A stretch of DNA of 64,000 bases. It comes from Ascaris suum (lineage: Eukaryota; Nematoda; Chromadorea; Rhabditida; Ascarididae). Location: assembly GCA_013433145.1 (NCBI GenBank), contig CM024173.1:7274322-7338321 (forward strand), read 5' to 3'. Below the pieces are notes generated by a model. It ran no database searches and was not told the origin of the DNA. It worked only from the letters and a program-made list of their open reading frames with translations. The position numbers were made by a program, and so were the translations under genes. This document shows, in pieces, positions 24,701-39,600 of this stretch (positions are counted from its first letter, which is position 1; every line of letters begins with the position of its first letter).

Positions 24701-26465
24701 GATTAAATATTCTACTGGAGTCTTTGTTATTCCGCGTCGTTTCTGACCTCGCCCAATAATGCGAACGAATATGATTCACGAAGAAATATCACTTTAGTAC
24801 TGCATCGTTTGCATAACGTTTCAGTTTCAAATCGAGTTTCACGCGTCACTGCCGTTTTATTAAATGAAAAACGCAGTAACTGCAGGTCGTATCCCACTTT
24901 GTACACTTTGATTTGGCACAAACAACGGCTGTATAATTCGTGGCCTCGAGCAAACATTTCGACTGCAAAAGATTGCTCATCTCTGCCTCAGTGAGAAGCA
25001 CACACTCATGTTGACTTTATGAGTCGACTCAACTACGCATGTGATGCCAGTTATGTGGGTGGTGCAATGGGTATGAAGCGGTGCTTTTGGGCTACTATTA
25101 AAGTGCTTATCACTATATATGCATATAAACGATTGTACGCTTCACAGCGTCTCTCACGACTTGTCGGTGATTTGTGCTTCCTGTTCACATTTTATGTCTC
25201 CACTATGCAGCTTATCACATTCCATTGTCGACCATCGTTGCTATCAGTGCACGTCCAAGTTGAATGCCACTGCTGTGTTACTTTCATATTCCTTGTCACC
25301 GTTTCGCTTTCTGGTATTCATATGATACTGTCGTTCAAAAAGGTTTACGCTGTTTGAGGATCGCTAGTGTTTGCTTCAACAATTGTTTTCCTGAGCATCT
25401 AATATTGCAATCTTGTACTAGTGCAGCACCTGAATTATCACTCGCTCTCGAAAGCATGACTAACGCTCTCAAAAATAATATCCAGCCAGCTCGAAAACTC
25501 ATTGTTAGTGTGTCGTCGTTACCATTTCTTGAACTCAAGGATATTGTCCTTCATCTCACTGTAAGTCAACAAGTGCCTTGAAAACCAGCATGCGAAAATC
25601 GTGCTTGTAGTCCTCATTCACCTCCAATGTATTACTGCTTTTTGCTATATCTGCTGTTTATTTTGAGTTTGCCGTGCATTTTATGAATTTGTAAACGATT
25701 ATCTGTGACTCATTTTTTGATCGTTTAGGCGATTATGTCACCGCTTATGTTGAACTCAGGTTGTCTCCATCTACTTCTGTGAGGCGATTACAGTGTTTAA
25801 GCAAAAGTGTGGGTGACACTCCATGAATGTTTTGCTGGAAATATTACTTTCGTTTATCGCATGATGGAACGCTAAACTCGAAGGTTTCCACTGTAAGGAC
25901 TAGCTGGGAATGTGACGATATTATTATGCATGCGCAACCTATGAAAGAATAATCACTAATATCGTATTCGGTGATTTCTTACCATATTTTTGAATCGTGT
26001 GTTTAATTCGGAAAACACCACTCCTTCAAAAGAATTATTCACTGATCATCACAATCAGTATTGAATTCTTAATGCACTTCACTCGAATGGTTTATAGGAA
26101 CGTTCTAAAAAAGTTTCCTCGATCGATGAGCGCAACAATTTCTGATCGCACCACCTCAAACGATGAGATTACATTGAATGTTTCAGCAAATCGAAGAAAC
26201 TCTCGACCGTTCAACAAGTGAGGAAACACCCGTTGGCTGAATCACATTTGCGTGCAAGTTAACATGACTGCATGATACTAACGTTGGTAGCACTGATCGG
26301 CTAATAGAAGAGATTCGTCCGCTGCGGGCAACAATTATCGCGAAATTACGAAAAATATTTCTAAGAGGCTTCTGGCTGCGATCCCATTTAGTACCCTATT
26401 TTACAAATATGAAAATCAGTTGGCATAATTTACATGGGCGAAAAATATAAACTACGATGCAGAAG

Positions 26466-26580
26466 TGTTTACACAATCACGTATAGGCATATGCACAGAC
26501 TTGCATGCAAACGCACGCGGGCACACATATGCACAGAAACATGAAAATGAACACACCCAAACACACATGCTTACACAACC
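26466..26580. repeat. CA-rich low-complexity tract
   Basis: Degenerate CA/ACAC repeats (motifs such as GCACACATATGCACAG and ACACACCCAAACACACAT) interrupted by other bases. Confidence 0.7.
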
Positions 26581-29500
26581 AAATAGCAGGCCCTTACAGA
26601 GATCGGCTTCTGCGTTATTGAGTGATCTTAACACGAATCTTCAACCGAATTTTCAGGCATATTGGAATTAACTCTGTTCAAGCAAAAATGCATGCAAACT
26701 TGAATGACTCATCAGTGCGCGTCGAAGCAGTTGATGGGTCTGTCATCTATACAGCTCCATTTCAGCTTTATTGCAAACGAGTGTGTTTTTTATCGGTGCG
26801 GCCTTTTGCTTTTAGAGGATGCACCAATGTAGAAGGCGCCGTCCACAGGAAGTATGACGAATTGCGCAAATATGGCAATCATGTTTGCCCTTCCGATGAA
26901 ACTTTCGCTATATTCCTTTGATAGTTAGTGTGTTGGTCTATTACGGTTTTTAAACGTCACCACATCTCCATCAATTCCGTATTGTCGTCCTACGAAGAAA
27001 ACCTAGTTATTGAATAGTTAAAGTCGATATAGCTCTGTTTGCGCAGATTTACGGATACAGTGGCATAGTCGGTGGTGGGATGAGGGAAACGTCCTACAAC
27101 TCGATGTTCTTCTAGGAAATTAAGAGAGGAAGGTTGAAGAAAGAGGTTTGACTGCAAAATCTGTGTGAAAGCTTTGCCTACCCAGGGAATTTTAAGCACG
27201 GGAACGACGTCTTTAGTTTCAAATATTCGGGAAGTGAAGGGTAAGGTGGAGCTGTCCTTGTCGCTCCCTTCCAGTTGTACTTATACTAATGTAAGATTTA
27301 TAAAAGTAATAACCGCACGCGCATTTTGTAAGCGCTTCACAGGTCTTCAAACATTGTTAATGCACTTGTCTATTTGCGTGTCTATGGATCGGTCCGCTAG
27401 TTCAAACTTCTAAGTCACAGAACATAGAGTTGTAAATTTCAGTTTTCATGTGCGCTACAATATGACCTCCCGTGTCAATCTATAAGTTATCCATCTTGCA
27501 GAGTTTCATAGACAATTGAATAGGCCAAAAGAATTGCCTATATATTGCAATCGACGCTTTTTCATTTGGCATTAGTAAAAGAGAAAATTAATGGGAAAGT
27601 GCTTCAAAAAAACTTCTAAGATATGCGCCTTTCCATTCGTCACACATGAGTAATCCCTGATTGCGAAAAGAAATATAGTAATTCGAACATTGCTTTCATA
27701 TTTTACGTGGTCGCCTTTCTCATACAAATCTTCCACAAAAGACTCCTTTTCGTGCGGTATGATTCACGAAAATCAAAGTCGATTTGACAAAATGCAAGCA
27801 AATTTCTTCGGCTCTTTGAATGCCTGTAGCTCACCATAAAGGAAGTCATGCTATCTTCTTCACTCTCCTGCCCAAAATTTACTAATGCCGCCGCTGAAAC
27901 CAGCCGGCGAAGGGAAGAAACGGACACATGCCTAAGCATGACGTTGTAAAAATGCAATTTTGCAATCGATATTTGTAAAAGAACATAAAAAGAGTTTTTT
28001 TAACAAGTCTGCATGAGAGCTTGAATCGGTCGAAACACCAATGCGTTTATTCGGCGTGTTTTATTACTTGCTGGCTGCATATGAAAATGGTCAGCACAGT
28101 GGGCATTACACAAGTGCGCATATCATATCATTTTTTTCGCCGTTCTGTGTAAGGCTTCAATGCTATCACATATCTCTTCATACGTTTCGTTTAAATGTTT
28201 CGCAGAAGGATCAGTGTTGTCTAGCGAGCGATTAATTTCGTGAATCGAAGTGCTGTCGGCCCCTCTCCCTCTGTCGACCCTCAAAGTTCTGCGGTCCTGC
28301 TTGCATTTCTGATTGCCGATTTCATAGCACCAAACAGGAATCATCGTATTCGCAACATGCCAATATACGCGGTTTAATCACAAATTCTTCCGCTATATGT
28401 TATCAAAGCTCATCCCAAAGAGCGAATGATTAGGAAATCGCGTCTCCACTATTTAACTGGCATTTTCGGAGCTATAAAATTATCCCATGAAAGGATTACG
28501 TGTCTGTTCGGCTTTAATATATTTCATAGCATAGGTGAATAAAACGCAGCTCCTTCGGTGTCCTTGACTGATGAGTGAAAAAACCCTTCATATCGGATTG
28601 ATTCGTTTGAAGAAGCATAGATTCGAACAATTTTATGCTCTATGGAACTGAGCTTACTCTTCAAATTTCGAGCTATTTAATGTATTCTCGTTGGTAGACG
28701 TGCAGGATGAAGCGGAATTAAGCTTGAAATGATTTCAAACTTGCCGACGAGATTGGATCACTTTAAGCGTCATCATGTTTTATTGTTCAGCATGGTTTAT
28801 TTTTTACTGCCGCTTACGAAAATAACTACACGTTATGCGAAATAGTGTATCGTGCATTACTGCAACTTCCTTAAAACATCAATGCCAATGCATATCTCTT
28901 TATTTTGTTTGTTTTAGTGCGTAATTTAATGACAGTGTTGCGTTAGGGTTATTCTTATCACGTCTACCACACACATTCGAAACTCAGTATGTTGTCTGAG
29001 CTGTGCGACAACAAAAGAAGAATCTACCAAAACTCGTAGCTGTTGCTTTATTTGTGCTTGTACTGTTCGTTTCATGAGAGGCGTTTGCATTTATGGTTCT
29101 ACATTTAAATTCATTTAAATCGAAGAATGGTTCACATTTAAATTCCGATCTTGATTTAGTGCTCAAACGAGTTTTATTTACAACAATTGAATTGGGATTG
29201 AATTTTGTGTACGTTGCATCGTTTCTTTCGGATGGGCTTATGCACTTGAAAGACTTTGCCGATTATCAGCACCTTATTCATCCCATTTGAAAAGTGCAGC
29301 GTCTCCTCACGTTTACTACACATTCTTGCCAACAACCCTTTAGTGTTGGGAGTTTTCGAAATGGAATGAGTTTTCTCTGTTGCTTGCATCAAATATATTT
29401 TGATACTTACCTGCCAGAAGCGTGATTTTCGCTTGCAGCTGCATCAATTAAGACGAAAAATGCCGTGCTTTTTAGGGGCTCTTCGAGAGTGAGCATATGA

Positions 29501-30411
29501 ACATATGATTAATGAAATCGATAGGTAAAATGAACAGATCAAATTGATCTTGCACGCGATATTGTGCTAATGCGACAGCTTGCTATAATTAGATAATGAT
29601 GTCGTTCGGACACCCCAAATCAGAAATGACCCGGAGCTCTTCCAAAGTGACAACAATGGTCATTTAACGTTTTTCGAGTAGACCATTACTGCACTACCAC
29701 AACTAATGAGGCATCTCCGACACAGCTTCTTGCGGCACTCGCCGTGATCGCTTATTTCTCACTAAACTTTCGACGGTAAATGAAACTGGTTAACTGAACG
29801 AGATCTCGTTCACGATTTATCCAGCTTGCAAACTGGGATAGTATTTACGGCTAGGCAACGGTGCCATTCCGCTGCCATATTTGTAGCTCCTCACCATGAA
29901 AGGCAGATCTGAGTAGCCCAAAAAAATCATACTACCTTTGTTGATGAGAGGAGAATCGTTAACGAATCATTGCTATTAGTTCTTTTGAACGGGTCAAACG
30001 TCTGCAGTGTGCAGAAATGTTCACAAGCGCGATTCAATCGTAGGTTCGAGCTGAAACGCACACACAACATCGTTTTGCTAGCATACCGAGTGGCTCATTT
30101 TATATACATGTTTTCGTGAGATGTTTTTTTGTTAATTAGTAAGAGTGAGTAAGGCCGTTTTGCGAGGAGGAATTTGGGAATAAATTATGCAGTTCGAAGA
30201 AGTACACTGCATGGATCGCATATATGGATCGTCCACGTTGCAGAGAGCAACTGTTATGCATTGAAGATGTAATCGGTGTTTGCATGAAGTTGCGGCAGTT
30301 TATAGTCCTTTCTACCATTTCTAGTAAATCTAAATTCTACGGCTATTTTCATGTTTTCATTTATTTCATTCATGCATTTATGATTACGTGCATTTTCGGA
30401 CCCCTATATTA

Positions 30412-30423
30412 TTCCATTTTCAG
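30412..30423 (+). promoter_or_regulatory. Putative trans-splice or 5' UTR acceptor of copy 2
   Basis: TTCCATTTTCAG preceded by AT-rich DNA, 56 bases upstream of the copy 2 ATG. A strong acceptor this close to a start codon with no upstream coding exon is what a spliced-leader site looks like in nematodes; a 5' UTR intron is the alternative. Confidence 0.5.
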
Positions 30424-30479
30424 GCCTTTTTGGCCCTTCTCCGACGCACGAAACGCTAAGGCAGAGGATATAAGGGAAG

Positions 30480-30672
30480 ATGCTACTGCGAAGCAGAACG
30501 CACTTTCTTAGTGCGAATTTATTCACTGCATTATGTACAGTATTGGTTATTCACCCTATCTGTACTGCCCAGAATATTCCCATAGGGGGCATGGACCAAG
30601 GGCTTGGTATTAACCCTGGACAACAAGCTGGGGAGATCTTCACTGGAACCGGTATCAGTTCTGTATATGGAG
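30480..30672 (+). CDS. Copy 2 exon 1: signal peptide and N-terminus
   Basis: ATG start, GTATGC donor, 193 nt, ends phase 1. Encodes MLLRSRTHFLSANLFTALCT, a hydrophobic core and ICTA before the mature QNIPIGGMDQGLGINPG. Basic n-region, hydrophobic h-region and small residue at -1 fit a secretory signal. Confidence 0.88.
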
Positions 30673-33600
30673 GTATGCAGTGCTATTTAAATAGCATTTG
30701 TAAACGTTTGGAAACGTGTTGCGTGTTGTTACGCTGAATTCGAGATAGTTTCTAGCTGGATGTGTGGAGTGTACTTTCTGATGAAAAGTAAGTTGGTAAA
30801 GGCGGCGATGAGTGTGCGGAATTGGCGGAGGACGGCAACTGCGAAATGCGCAAACTCGAGAGGGATTAGGCTAATGGCGCAAAGGTTTTCATGTTTCGGG
30901 AGATATCCACTTGCTTTCCTTTCTGTTTCATTAATGAAACAAGGGAGATCTCTGTGCTACTATCATAAAGCAGGTGCCTTTAATCTCTCCTAAATTGCGC
31001 TTCTGTCTTGCTGCGATATCTAGTTGCTACCCCGTGCTTGACGAATCTTGTTCTTCTTTTTGCAATTGAGGAGAACCTCTGATGTGCGATGGCAAACTGA
31101 GAACCGAGCGTCGTGCTAACGAAATTGACGCATTGTGTTTTGGTTGATAAGGTGCCGTGGTATGCTTTCATGCACGAACTTTTGTCCATTCTCTGTGCAT
31201 CGGTAATAAACATATATAATAGAGAAAGGTTGAAATAATTCAACCTAACAAACGAAATAAACAAATCGCAAAATGAAAAGATTTCAAAAATGAATTACGA
31301 AAATCACCGATTGAAGCCATTGAAAAATGAGAAGGTATTTTGTTAAAAACGACAGAGAAAAAAATAGAAAGATGAAGAAATACGAAAGGCAAAAAAGGGA
31401 AAATGCAACGAGAGGAATAATGCATTCGATTTGCTTCATCAAAAGCCATTAAGCGAGCATTACGGGGGCGACGTCGTAACAAATAAACCCGTGTTAGAAG
31501 AATTTTGTAGCCCAATTTGGAACAATCTTTCAATGGGAGTGATCGAGAAGTTATTGCGTTTTAAATTACATTGTTGATATCGTACCTCGATAAATTTGTG
31601 CAAATATAACTGCGCCTTTATTCTGAGAATTAACGTCTAGATGTTGACAAATTGCTTGTGAGAATAAATTTTGAATACTTCTTTAAATTATTCACTGCTG
31701 ATGAAAATTTTGATAGAATTTCTCCGTAAATAATGAATCAAAATCGCGTCATGAAATTTATTTAGACGTGTTTTCAATCGAATTTTATTCAGTGAATCTC
31801 GTCCCGTTTGGCCCTGATGTTGGCGATCAACAAGTCTTGCCTGGAATGTTAACAGGAGGCCAAACAATTGATCTGCACATGTATTTTCCATTCTATGGTG
31901 GATTATATAATTACTCAGTTGTAAGTTCTGCGACTTTTGAAGCGTTTAGATGATTGTGGAGCGCACTATTCACCTTTCGCTTTGATTAAGCTGACATTTG
32001 TGGTTGGCGTTCATCTGCTTTTTAGCCTTCACTTCACGTGAACGATCTCCAGCTTAAAAGGCGATCTCTGCATCTCGAGCATTCGCTTCATTGAGATTAA
32101 GCCGGATTTCCTCTCTAATCCGGTTCGACAAACCGTTGTTTCGCTTCCTCTATATTTCGCGAAATTTCCATGTGATGTCTCTTCGATGTGTCATATCAGT
32201 ACCTTTGTCGTGTCATCGCATGAAAAATATGCAACATAATTCTAGCGAGAAGAAGACGAAGATTTCGTTAAGATTTATATGAAGAAGAGCAGAGAAACAT
32301 TACAAAGCGAAACCCTTTTCTCCATCCATGAATCAAACAAGGCACTGTGAAAATCGGTTCTTTTAAATGAAATAACTGGCAGAGTTCGAATTGCAGCTTT
32401 CCGTGAACGGTTACATAACTTTCGCTACCGTATTGGATCAGGGTCCCACAATCAATGTGGGTGTCGAAAATACCGACTGGCCTCAACAACAGGATCCAGC
32501 AATGATTGCTCCATATCTATGCAAACAACAGGCGAGCATTCCATCACTTGGGACCTAAAGATCAAGCTCAGTGACTCGAGGATGTCATGAAAGAGGCCTT
32601 AATTTCTGCATAACTGCCTCGGCAGTGAGGCCATTTTTTTTTCGAAATTTCCGACCAGGCAATGAGCTTTTTTTCGTCTCTCATAGTTCCTTTGGATAAG
32701 GCATTGAGCTTTAGTCCTAGAAGCTGCGAACAGCTTGGAAGATAGAGTGGTTTTTTTCGAGAATAGGAGAAACGCTTTAACGAAAAAACGGTTTAACATG
32801 AGGTGAGTTCTTGTTGTAACCCAAGAGACCATAAAATGACACTTAATGATTCTGTCAGCATGGCTTCGGAGGGATGCTTATATCAGTATGTTGTACAGAA
32901 CCAAGAAGCCTAAAAGGATTAAGAGGATTATTAGTTACTGCTTTTACCTGTTATCAGAAGTTGGCTGTGATCACTACGCTCGCCGAATTTAGATCATTCA
33001 AAATCCATCTCCCGGAATGCGTGCCGGTGTTTTCTATCGGCTGGTGCTTCGTCAATCGCTCTTTGGAAGAGGTTCATATAGCAACACAGGCTACGGTGCT
33101 TCTATGCAGCAGTCGAGTTTCTTCGGTCAAAAGGCTTGCGATGTTTGTTAATCCATTTCATTTCTCATATGCAAATGGTAGAAAGTTTTCATCAGAAGAA
33201 TAATAGATGTTCTTATAGTGCCTTTGTTGAGTGAAAAAAGGGTGAATAAAGAGTTGGCGAACCGACTCAGAGAGACCTCTCACTATAAGATTTATACGTT
33301 TTTGGGAATCTCCATGCGTGGAGCATGTGTTAGCGATATCTGTCTCTTTGGTGTCTATGGTATGTTTGTTTCTGCTCACCGGTCACAACAACTAGAGCTA
33401 TGAAACTATCGGTTCTAATTTACTGTGTGAATTAATCCCTAATCAAGGTTCTGATTTATCAGAGCAGAAAGGGTGTATGGACATTTGCAGACAACAAATC
33501 TGTTTTTAAATCTGCATACATTTTGAGTTGGACAAATATCTCCACTAGCAGCTTAAGTGAAAAACAAATTTTTATTCAACGTTTCGTAGAAGACATCGGA

Positions 33601-36600
33601 TCAGATGAAATATGAACGCACTGCCGTGCACGTTTGAATTATTCATTGCCAACTTGTGGAATTTTCTGCTGCGACGGATAAATGCCACCAATGGAACTCA
33701 GCCGTGTTAACCGATTTGACGTGCCTCACAAATGATTGCAACCGCACTACTCACAGTGAGATGAGATGCCTAAGTGATTAAAAACAGCAGTACCTCGTGT
33801 AGGCGGGTGTGCTTCTCTGCTTTTGACAACTAAGTAAAGAGAAGCACTATATTTCATTCAATGCTCTTAAAGCCGAAAGGGTTGTCACTGGTTTCTGATT
33901 GGTTCCGCAAACAGAATGATGAAGATTTGTTTTTCGGCCTTCGCCGATCGGCGGTCGAAAATCTGATGCGGTTTTTGTAAAGCCGGTGAGTGGAGATTTG
34001 ATTTCAGCTCCAAAGTATCGCAAATCATAGCCTATAGGATCATTTGGAGTCAATCTTCGACGCAGATTGCTCCCACTGCTTTAATTAATGTTTTTTGGTT
34101 GGCAGGTTTAAATAAAAATAGCGAACGTACGTGACTTGCTCGAAATTTGCTAGAGTCGCACAGAAAAGCTGAAAAGACATAAGTTGAGCTTGCCACAAAC
34201 AGTTGAAAAGTTAAATCGTAGCATAAGATTATGAATATGAAATTGAGCACAACTTAAGACGACTGCAATCTAATCGTTTTGCTGAGAGTTTGAAAGAGAA
34301 ATCAGTTTCGAGTCAGCAATTTTATAGGATAACGCACCGGATTCTTGAAATAAAATTCACGAACTCTTTCGTTCATATTCAAGTGCGGATTCATAGTCTT
34401 CTGCTATGCTTCTAGAGTTTCCGGCTTTTGCGGCGGACTGAAAGTGAAATTGTTGGCGGTGAACTGAAGAAGATTTCATATTTTAGGCCTGTCCGAGCAC
34501 ATCAGATGCTTATGTACACTGTGATCAACAGGGAGACTATTTCTTAGATGAAATGATGAAGTGGCTTCAAGGTAAGTTGAACAAATGTGACCACAACAGT
34601 GATGTTTGCTTACGTCTGTGTTATCGAAAACTTTGGTTTCGCATAGTGAATAAGAGGGTGAGGAAGTGATGGCGATTCGGGAATTTCTCGTATTAAAATC
34701 GGATGATCATATTTAAGTATAGTCGAAGCCGTTGATTACTTATGGAGTCAATTTCGATAAAAGGATTATTCAGCTCTAGCAAGGTGTATTTGTAGTTTCC
34801 CGGAGGATACGTATATGAATGCGGTTGCTGTTTGCTGACATAAACGATCGTTGCATTGCATACCCCTCCGAGGAGCTGTGTAAACAGCAACGAGTGCACA
34901 CGTCTCATGGTTCCTTGTCTACGCAATGGCACTCCCTTATCACTTGCGAAATAGGGGACCAGCGATGCATCAAACAACGTTGCGCTTCGTTTCGCCATCT
35001 TTAAACATCAACGATAACTGAAGATGTGTACGTCATTCGGTCAACATTAACCTCTAATGCACAGTCCTTCTATAATAATATTAGCTGGAAGAGAGCGGGA
35101 AGGTTGCATCCTGAAATACAGACTTTACTTCTGTTGAGGTTTGTAGATGACGTGCTCGTTCGTTAAAGTTATTGGCAATTTTGAGCGTGTTCCGCCATTG
35201 CAAAGTATCGCTCTTCTAAGTTACCGATGCCTTCAGAGGGAGTCGCTGGCGCTGCCGCTTTCCGTGCAGATGCAGCCCTCGTTGTCACGTGGTACAATAC
35301 GGCTTCCGCTATTTCTGGTCAGTCTGATATCGATTCCGGTAAACTGGCCACATATCAAGTTATTTGGCTCACTGATCAGGTTGGCACTAATTTGCGTGAA
35401 CAGTTCAAACCGCCGATGCTTTTTGATTGCTGAAATAAATCTCACTGTTAAAGCCGACATTTAAGCGTGCATTGATCACGTATCCGGCACATTTGCGCAT
35501 ATGGAGGAAGGGCAGCGTGACCAGTGTTGGGCGACTTCATTACAAGAAGCTGAGTCTGACTTCGGCTTCGGCGATTCCCGAAGTTCGAGGACCGGATTTC
35601 CATTCCCTCAAAAAGATGTTCGGTTTTTCACTCCACATTCGAAAAAACTGCAGTCAACTCCCCGTTTTCGACTTCCATGCTGAGCATCTGCCTCCCGAAG
35701 TTGTCTCGGGGTTCCACTTTCAAATACTCGTTTCCAGCTTTACGCTGAGGTTTACTACCGCAGCTGTTGCTGCAGGTGTTAGTAACCAGATCAAAGCAAA
35801 GAAAAAAAAAATGAATTCATCGTGGAGATGAATATGACGAAATTGTGCTTTTAGCCTATAAGCAGTGTTTTCTGGGACACCTTGAAATTTAGTGTTTTTG
35901 GAAGGCTCCCGCTTGTATGCTAGTCCTTTTCAGCCTGGACGGCTCAGCTACGTGATTCTCAATTACGATAAACTTGGATTCGATGCAGCCGATTTTCGAG
36001 GCAGCTCGCGAAGCGGTCGTTGTCAGGTTTGCCATCCGTTCCACTTCATTAGAACGACAACTTTACACATTCATTGGAAAGTTATACTTAATGCAAAGTA
36101 GTTCGCCAAGTTGAAATCTTTCCGTAAGGACGACGCCATCGGAATCGACTGCTGCTTCCACAATGAGTAGATGTATCCATTGTATTGTAGCGGAGATGGG
36201 GTAAAGAAGACGAGAGGCTGTTGAAGAAAGTGGAGAAAGTCGGAAAGGTGACGCTAGGAGTGGAAGTAGATGACAGCTTGAAGTGGAAATTGTGTGAAAA
36301 AAGCGCATACTTGCAAGTTTTTAAAATTATGCTTAAAATGACTGCCGCTGAGGAAATTCACCGAAACTTTTCCACATGGAAGCTTTCCTGTAAACTTCTC
36401 CGCAAATCTTCTCTCACTCTTTACAGTCTTGTGGCAACAGCTCTGCCCTCTCTGCCGTATGGGGTAAATGAACGTGAACATGAATTCACACATTTCAAAG
36501 GCACGAAATATTCGGCTCAGTGGGTTTGTATAAAGACGAGGGGCACAAAACCTTCATAATATAAGCCCAGTTAGCGGAAAATTGAACCTACCACTCACAA

Positions 36601-39600
36601 ACGGTTTTCAGTGTGATTGCTCCCTACATCGCCTCTATCCAGCATCTTCACCTTCCTATACTCTCATATCTCTTACAACGTTTTCGAAAACGCATTTTTA
36701 GAGTCTTCTTCTGCTTTGCATTCTCAACATATGCTGCTTTTCAGGCCCTCTTTAATGGAGGTAACCACACGGGTACGGTACCCGTTGATCCCACCTTCAT
36801 GTATAAGAACACACCGAAAGTGCTAGCCCAACGGTCCGGTGTGCCGCACATCGTGCGTGGGAGGTATATGTTTCGTGTTGATGACGTTGTCAGGCCTGCT
36901 GGATGCTCGAACAAAACCGGCGGCACATGTTAGTTGGCACTTCCGCTCTTTATTAGCTATTGCTTTCCTTTTTCATCGGGAGAAGGGTACAGATAGACGC
37001 CGTCAAGGTCACTTAGTATCGAGTGGTTGTCATGGAGTGCAGTCAAACATGGTCGTAGCTGAGCACTTCACGAGTGAGCTGAAGTCGCGTCTAAGCTATG
37101 TTTAAAAAAACTCTACGGTCAGACTGCTTTGTTCTTGCAAACTACGGCAGAAATTTTTCGAATTGGAGAGTTGCAGTAAGGAAGCAGTTCCTGCAATCGG
37201 TGGCAAAGGATTCTTCGCTTTTGCTGTTGATGAATTTCTGATAAGCTCTTTTAGCGTGTAAGTGATACAGCCATCGACAAAAGAAGAGGAAACACATGCC
37301 TGAAAATGCATGATATATTTCCTTTTCCATTGAAGCCTCAGGTATTGTGTGACTGGGTAATCGGACTTGTCCACAGGGAAGGATGAGCATTCATTGTGTG
37401 CATGCCACCTTACGTTGATCATAGCTAGAAGTGTTGTTATGTTCGTGAAAAAATGTTGCAGAGGCGCGTGCACTGTTCACTTATTTCTTTATGGTGATCG
37501 CTTGTCACCGAATTTCAGCTGCAGTATCTTCCCGAAGAATATTTCAATATCAGATATCACCGTGACGGAGTAAAATGTTGAGCATAATGTACTGTAGAGC
37601 TATGACTATACGCACCCCCTACAACTCCTCCCCCGCCTCGGTTCCGGCCCGCCACAACTCGAAAACTTAAGGACGTCCTCACAGTTGCGATTTACAGCCG
37701 TTCTTAATCAGCTAGTAATGCTCTCTAGTTCTGATGTTCAATTCTGACCGCCGAGCTTTTCATATCCAGATTATTCTGTACTGCAGTCCCAATGTTGATC
37801 TACCCGAACATAGTGAATATGTTGGGAGAGATAACCGTTGACGTGAACGCCATTTGTCTGGACCGATCACAGACCTATGTCCTCATGATTGAGCAGCGTC
37901 AAACAGCATCTTGTGACGTGCTGAATGCTGCGATCGCCCGATGTCGTCTGCCGAAGATCTACGATTGGGGAACGAAGACAGTTTACTTCCAGCCGCAAAG
38001 TGGTACTGGTGCAGATGAAAAAGCCTTCGTCGGCTATATGTATTTCGGTGGGTGTCATATAATGTATACTCTATCAGTTGGAGCGGATTCGCACGCATTG
38101 AAGTCACACGTAGTAGAACTAAGGTGAAAAATTTCCGGTCTTGAATTCGATGCAACTTCTTTCGATGGTTTCAGTTAATAAATTCCTCTCTAAGATGTGG
38201 ATAACTTCTCATACTGTACTTTCATTTTATTAGCTGCGAACTTTGAAAGCATTACCACTACAATGTCATATCGCATATGGTAAGAGGTAGAGATCTCTTC
38301 TATATAATATAATCGAGGTTAGCTTTATATAAACACTCTTTTTGAATGTATGAATTGCTGTAGGGGTTGTGTAGTATATAATTCTGAATGCTGGAGTTGA
38401 TCAAATCTTTCCAAAAATACCTTATGGGATTTACAAATGAAGCAATATCCGTTTGCCATCATTTCTGTATTTTTGACTCTATTGTACTGAGAAACGACCA
38501 ATTTGTATAGACAAACTTTCATGCAGTTTATATTTCTTTGAGAAGCGGCAGCTGATAAGTGCATCAGATGTCCAGATTTATATTAATAAATTCCATTTAT
38601 ATTCGAGGTGTTTTTTTCTCAATGAATAAAGCACAAATCGCACACTTTATTCTTGATTGAATTTAACCCAACGTAAGTTGTCATAATTTGCAGTTCCACC
38701 AACCTTGGATCCGATGCGGATCGATATTGGAAATATATACGATTGGTTCAGAAACCCCATTCAGGAGACGGTATTTTTGATTTGTTTGCATTCTTTGAAC
38801 CTTTTCTCTGTCAGAGATCGTCTTTGCCTTTTGTCTAATTTTCACTTCTGAGCTCAAATTGAATTGACCTATATTGGGACACCTCGGTTTCTTATCTTCT
38901 TCATTTTTTCCGTTTCCGTTTGCGTTGTCTCCATTCTTAATTTATGTGAGTATTCTGATGAGGCGAGTACCGCTTAGCCGTTCTTCTCCTGGACAGGCGT
39001 TGTGATCAGGACGTCCGCGAAAGTAACATGCTGACAGTTCCGCTATTATTTAGGCGATATGCCAACGGACAGTCATAAATTATTATAACTATACAGCTGG
39101 AAGCTCGATTGTTCTTTTTTGCATTCCAAACTTTAAAGAAAACTGTTTTTGAGATTAACAAAATCCTGGAAAGCCATAGAAGCAATTTAACGGCAGAAAA
39201 CGCACCTCTCTGGGTCCTGTCCACGAAAACGAATAAACAATCACCTTTGAACAGTACAAACATTCGCAGAAGAACTACGTGGAATGTGCGTAAACAGCGA
39301 CGCTGTTCATCACCGTAAAAAGCACTCTGCAAGAACCATACCTTTAGGTTTGATTCCACACTTCGTAATAATCAACAACGCCAATCGTCAACAAATGTCA
39401 TTAACGCTGTAACGTTCTTGTCTGCTGCAGTGGACAGCATGCAAATGATTTCAGACGATGCCGTTGTCGTGGTATCCACGGAATTTCACCAATCCCGACT
39501 ATCTTGTAACGGATCACTCAATTAGAATCAGCGATGATGCGTTATACTCTGTGCAACTTGGGCTTTATGTGATCGGATACACAGAGGCAAACGACCCACA

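Larger units (their letters stand above)
21780..30411. other. Intergenic region between the two paralogues
   Basis: About 8.6 kb without a gene I can support. It holds AT-rich unique DNA, a CA-rich low-complexity tract (about 26466-26580), a more GC-rich block at 24300-24700, and scattered ORFs under 130 codons with no recognisable domains. The 3' part must contain the copy 2 promoter, but I see no defined element. A pair of ORF fragments (26657-26921 plus, 28123-28344 minus) have somewhat protein-like composition and nothing else in their favour. Confidence 0.6.

Noticed and set aside
26657..26921. Phase-compatible exon after TTTTCAG that could extend copy 1
   Set aside because: It is 5 kb beyond a nearer terminal exon with a poly(A) signal, and its sequence has no similarity to the copy 2 tail.
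28123..28344. Minus-strand ORF with coiled-coil-like residues (NETYEEICDSIEALHRTAKK)
   Set aside because: Suggestive composition only; no start, flanking exons or recognised family.
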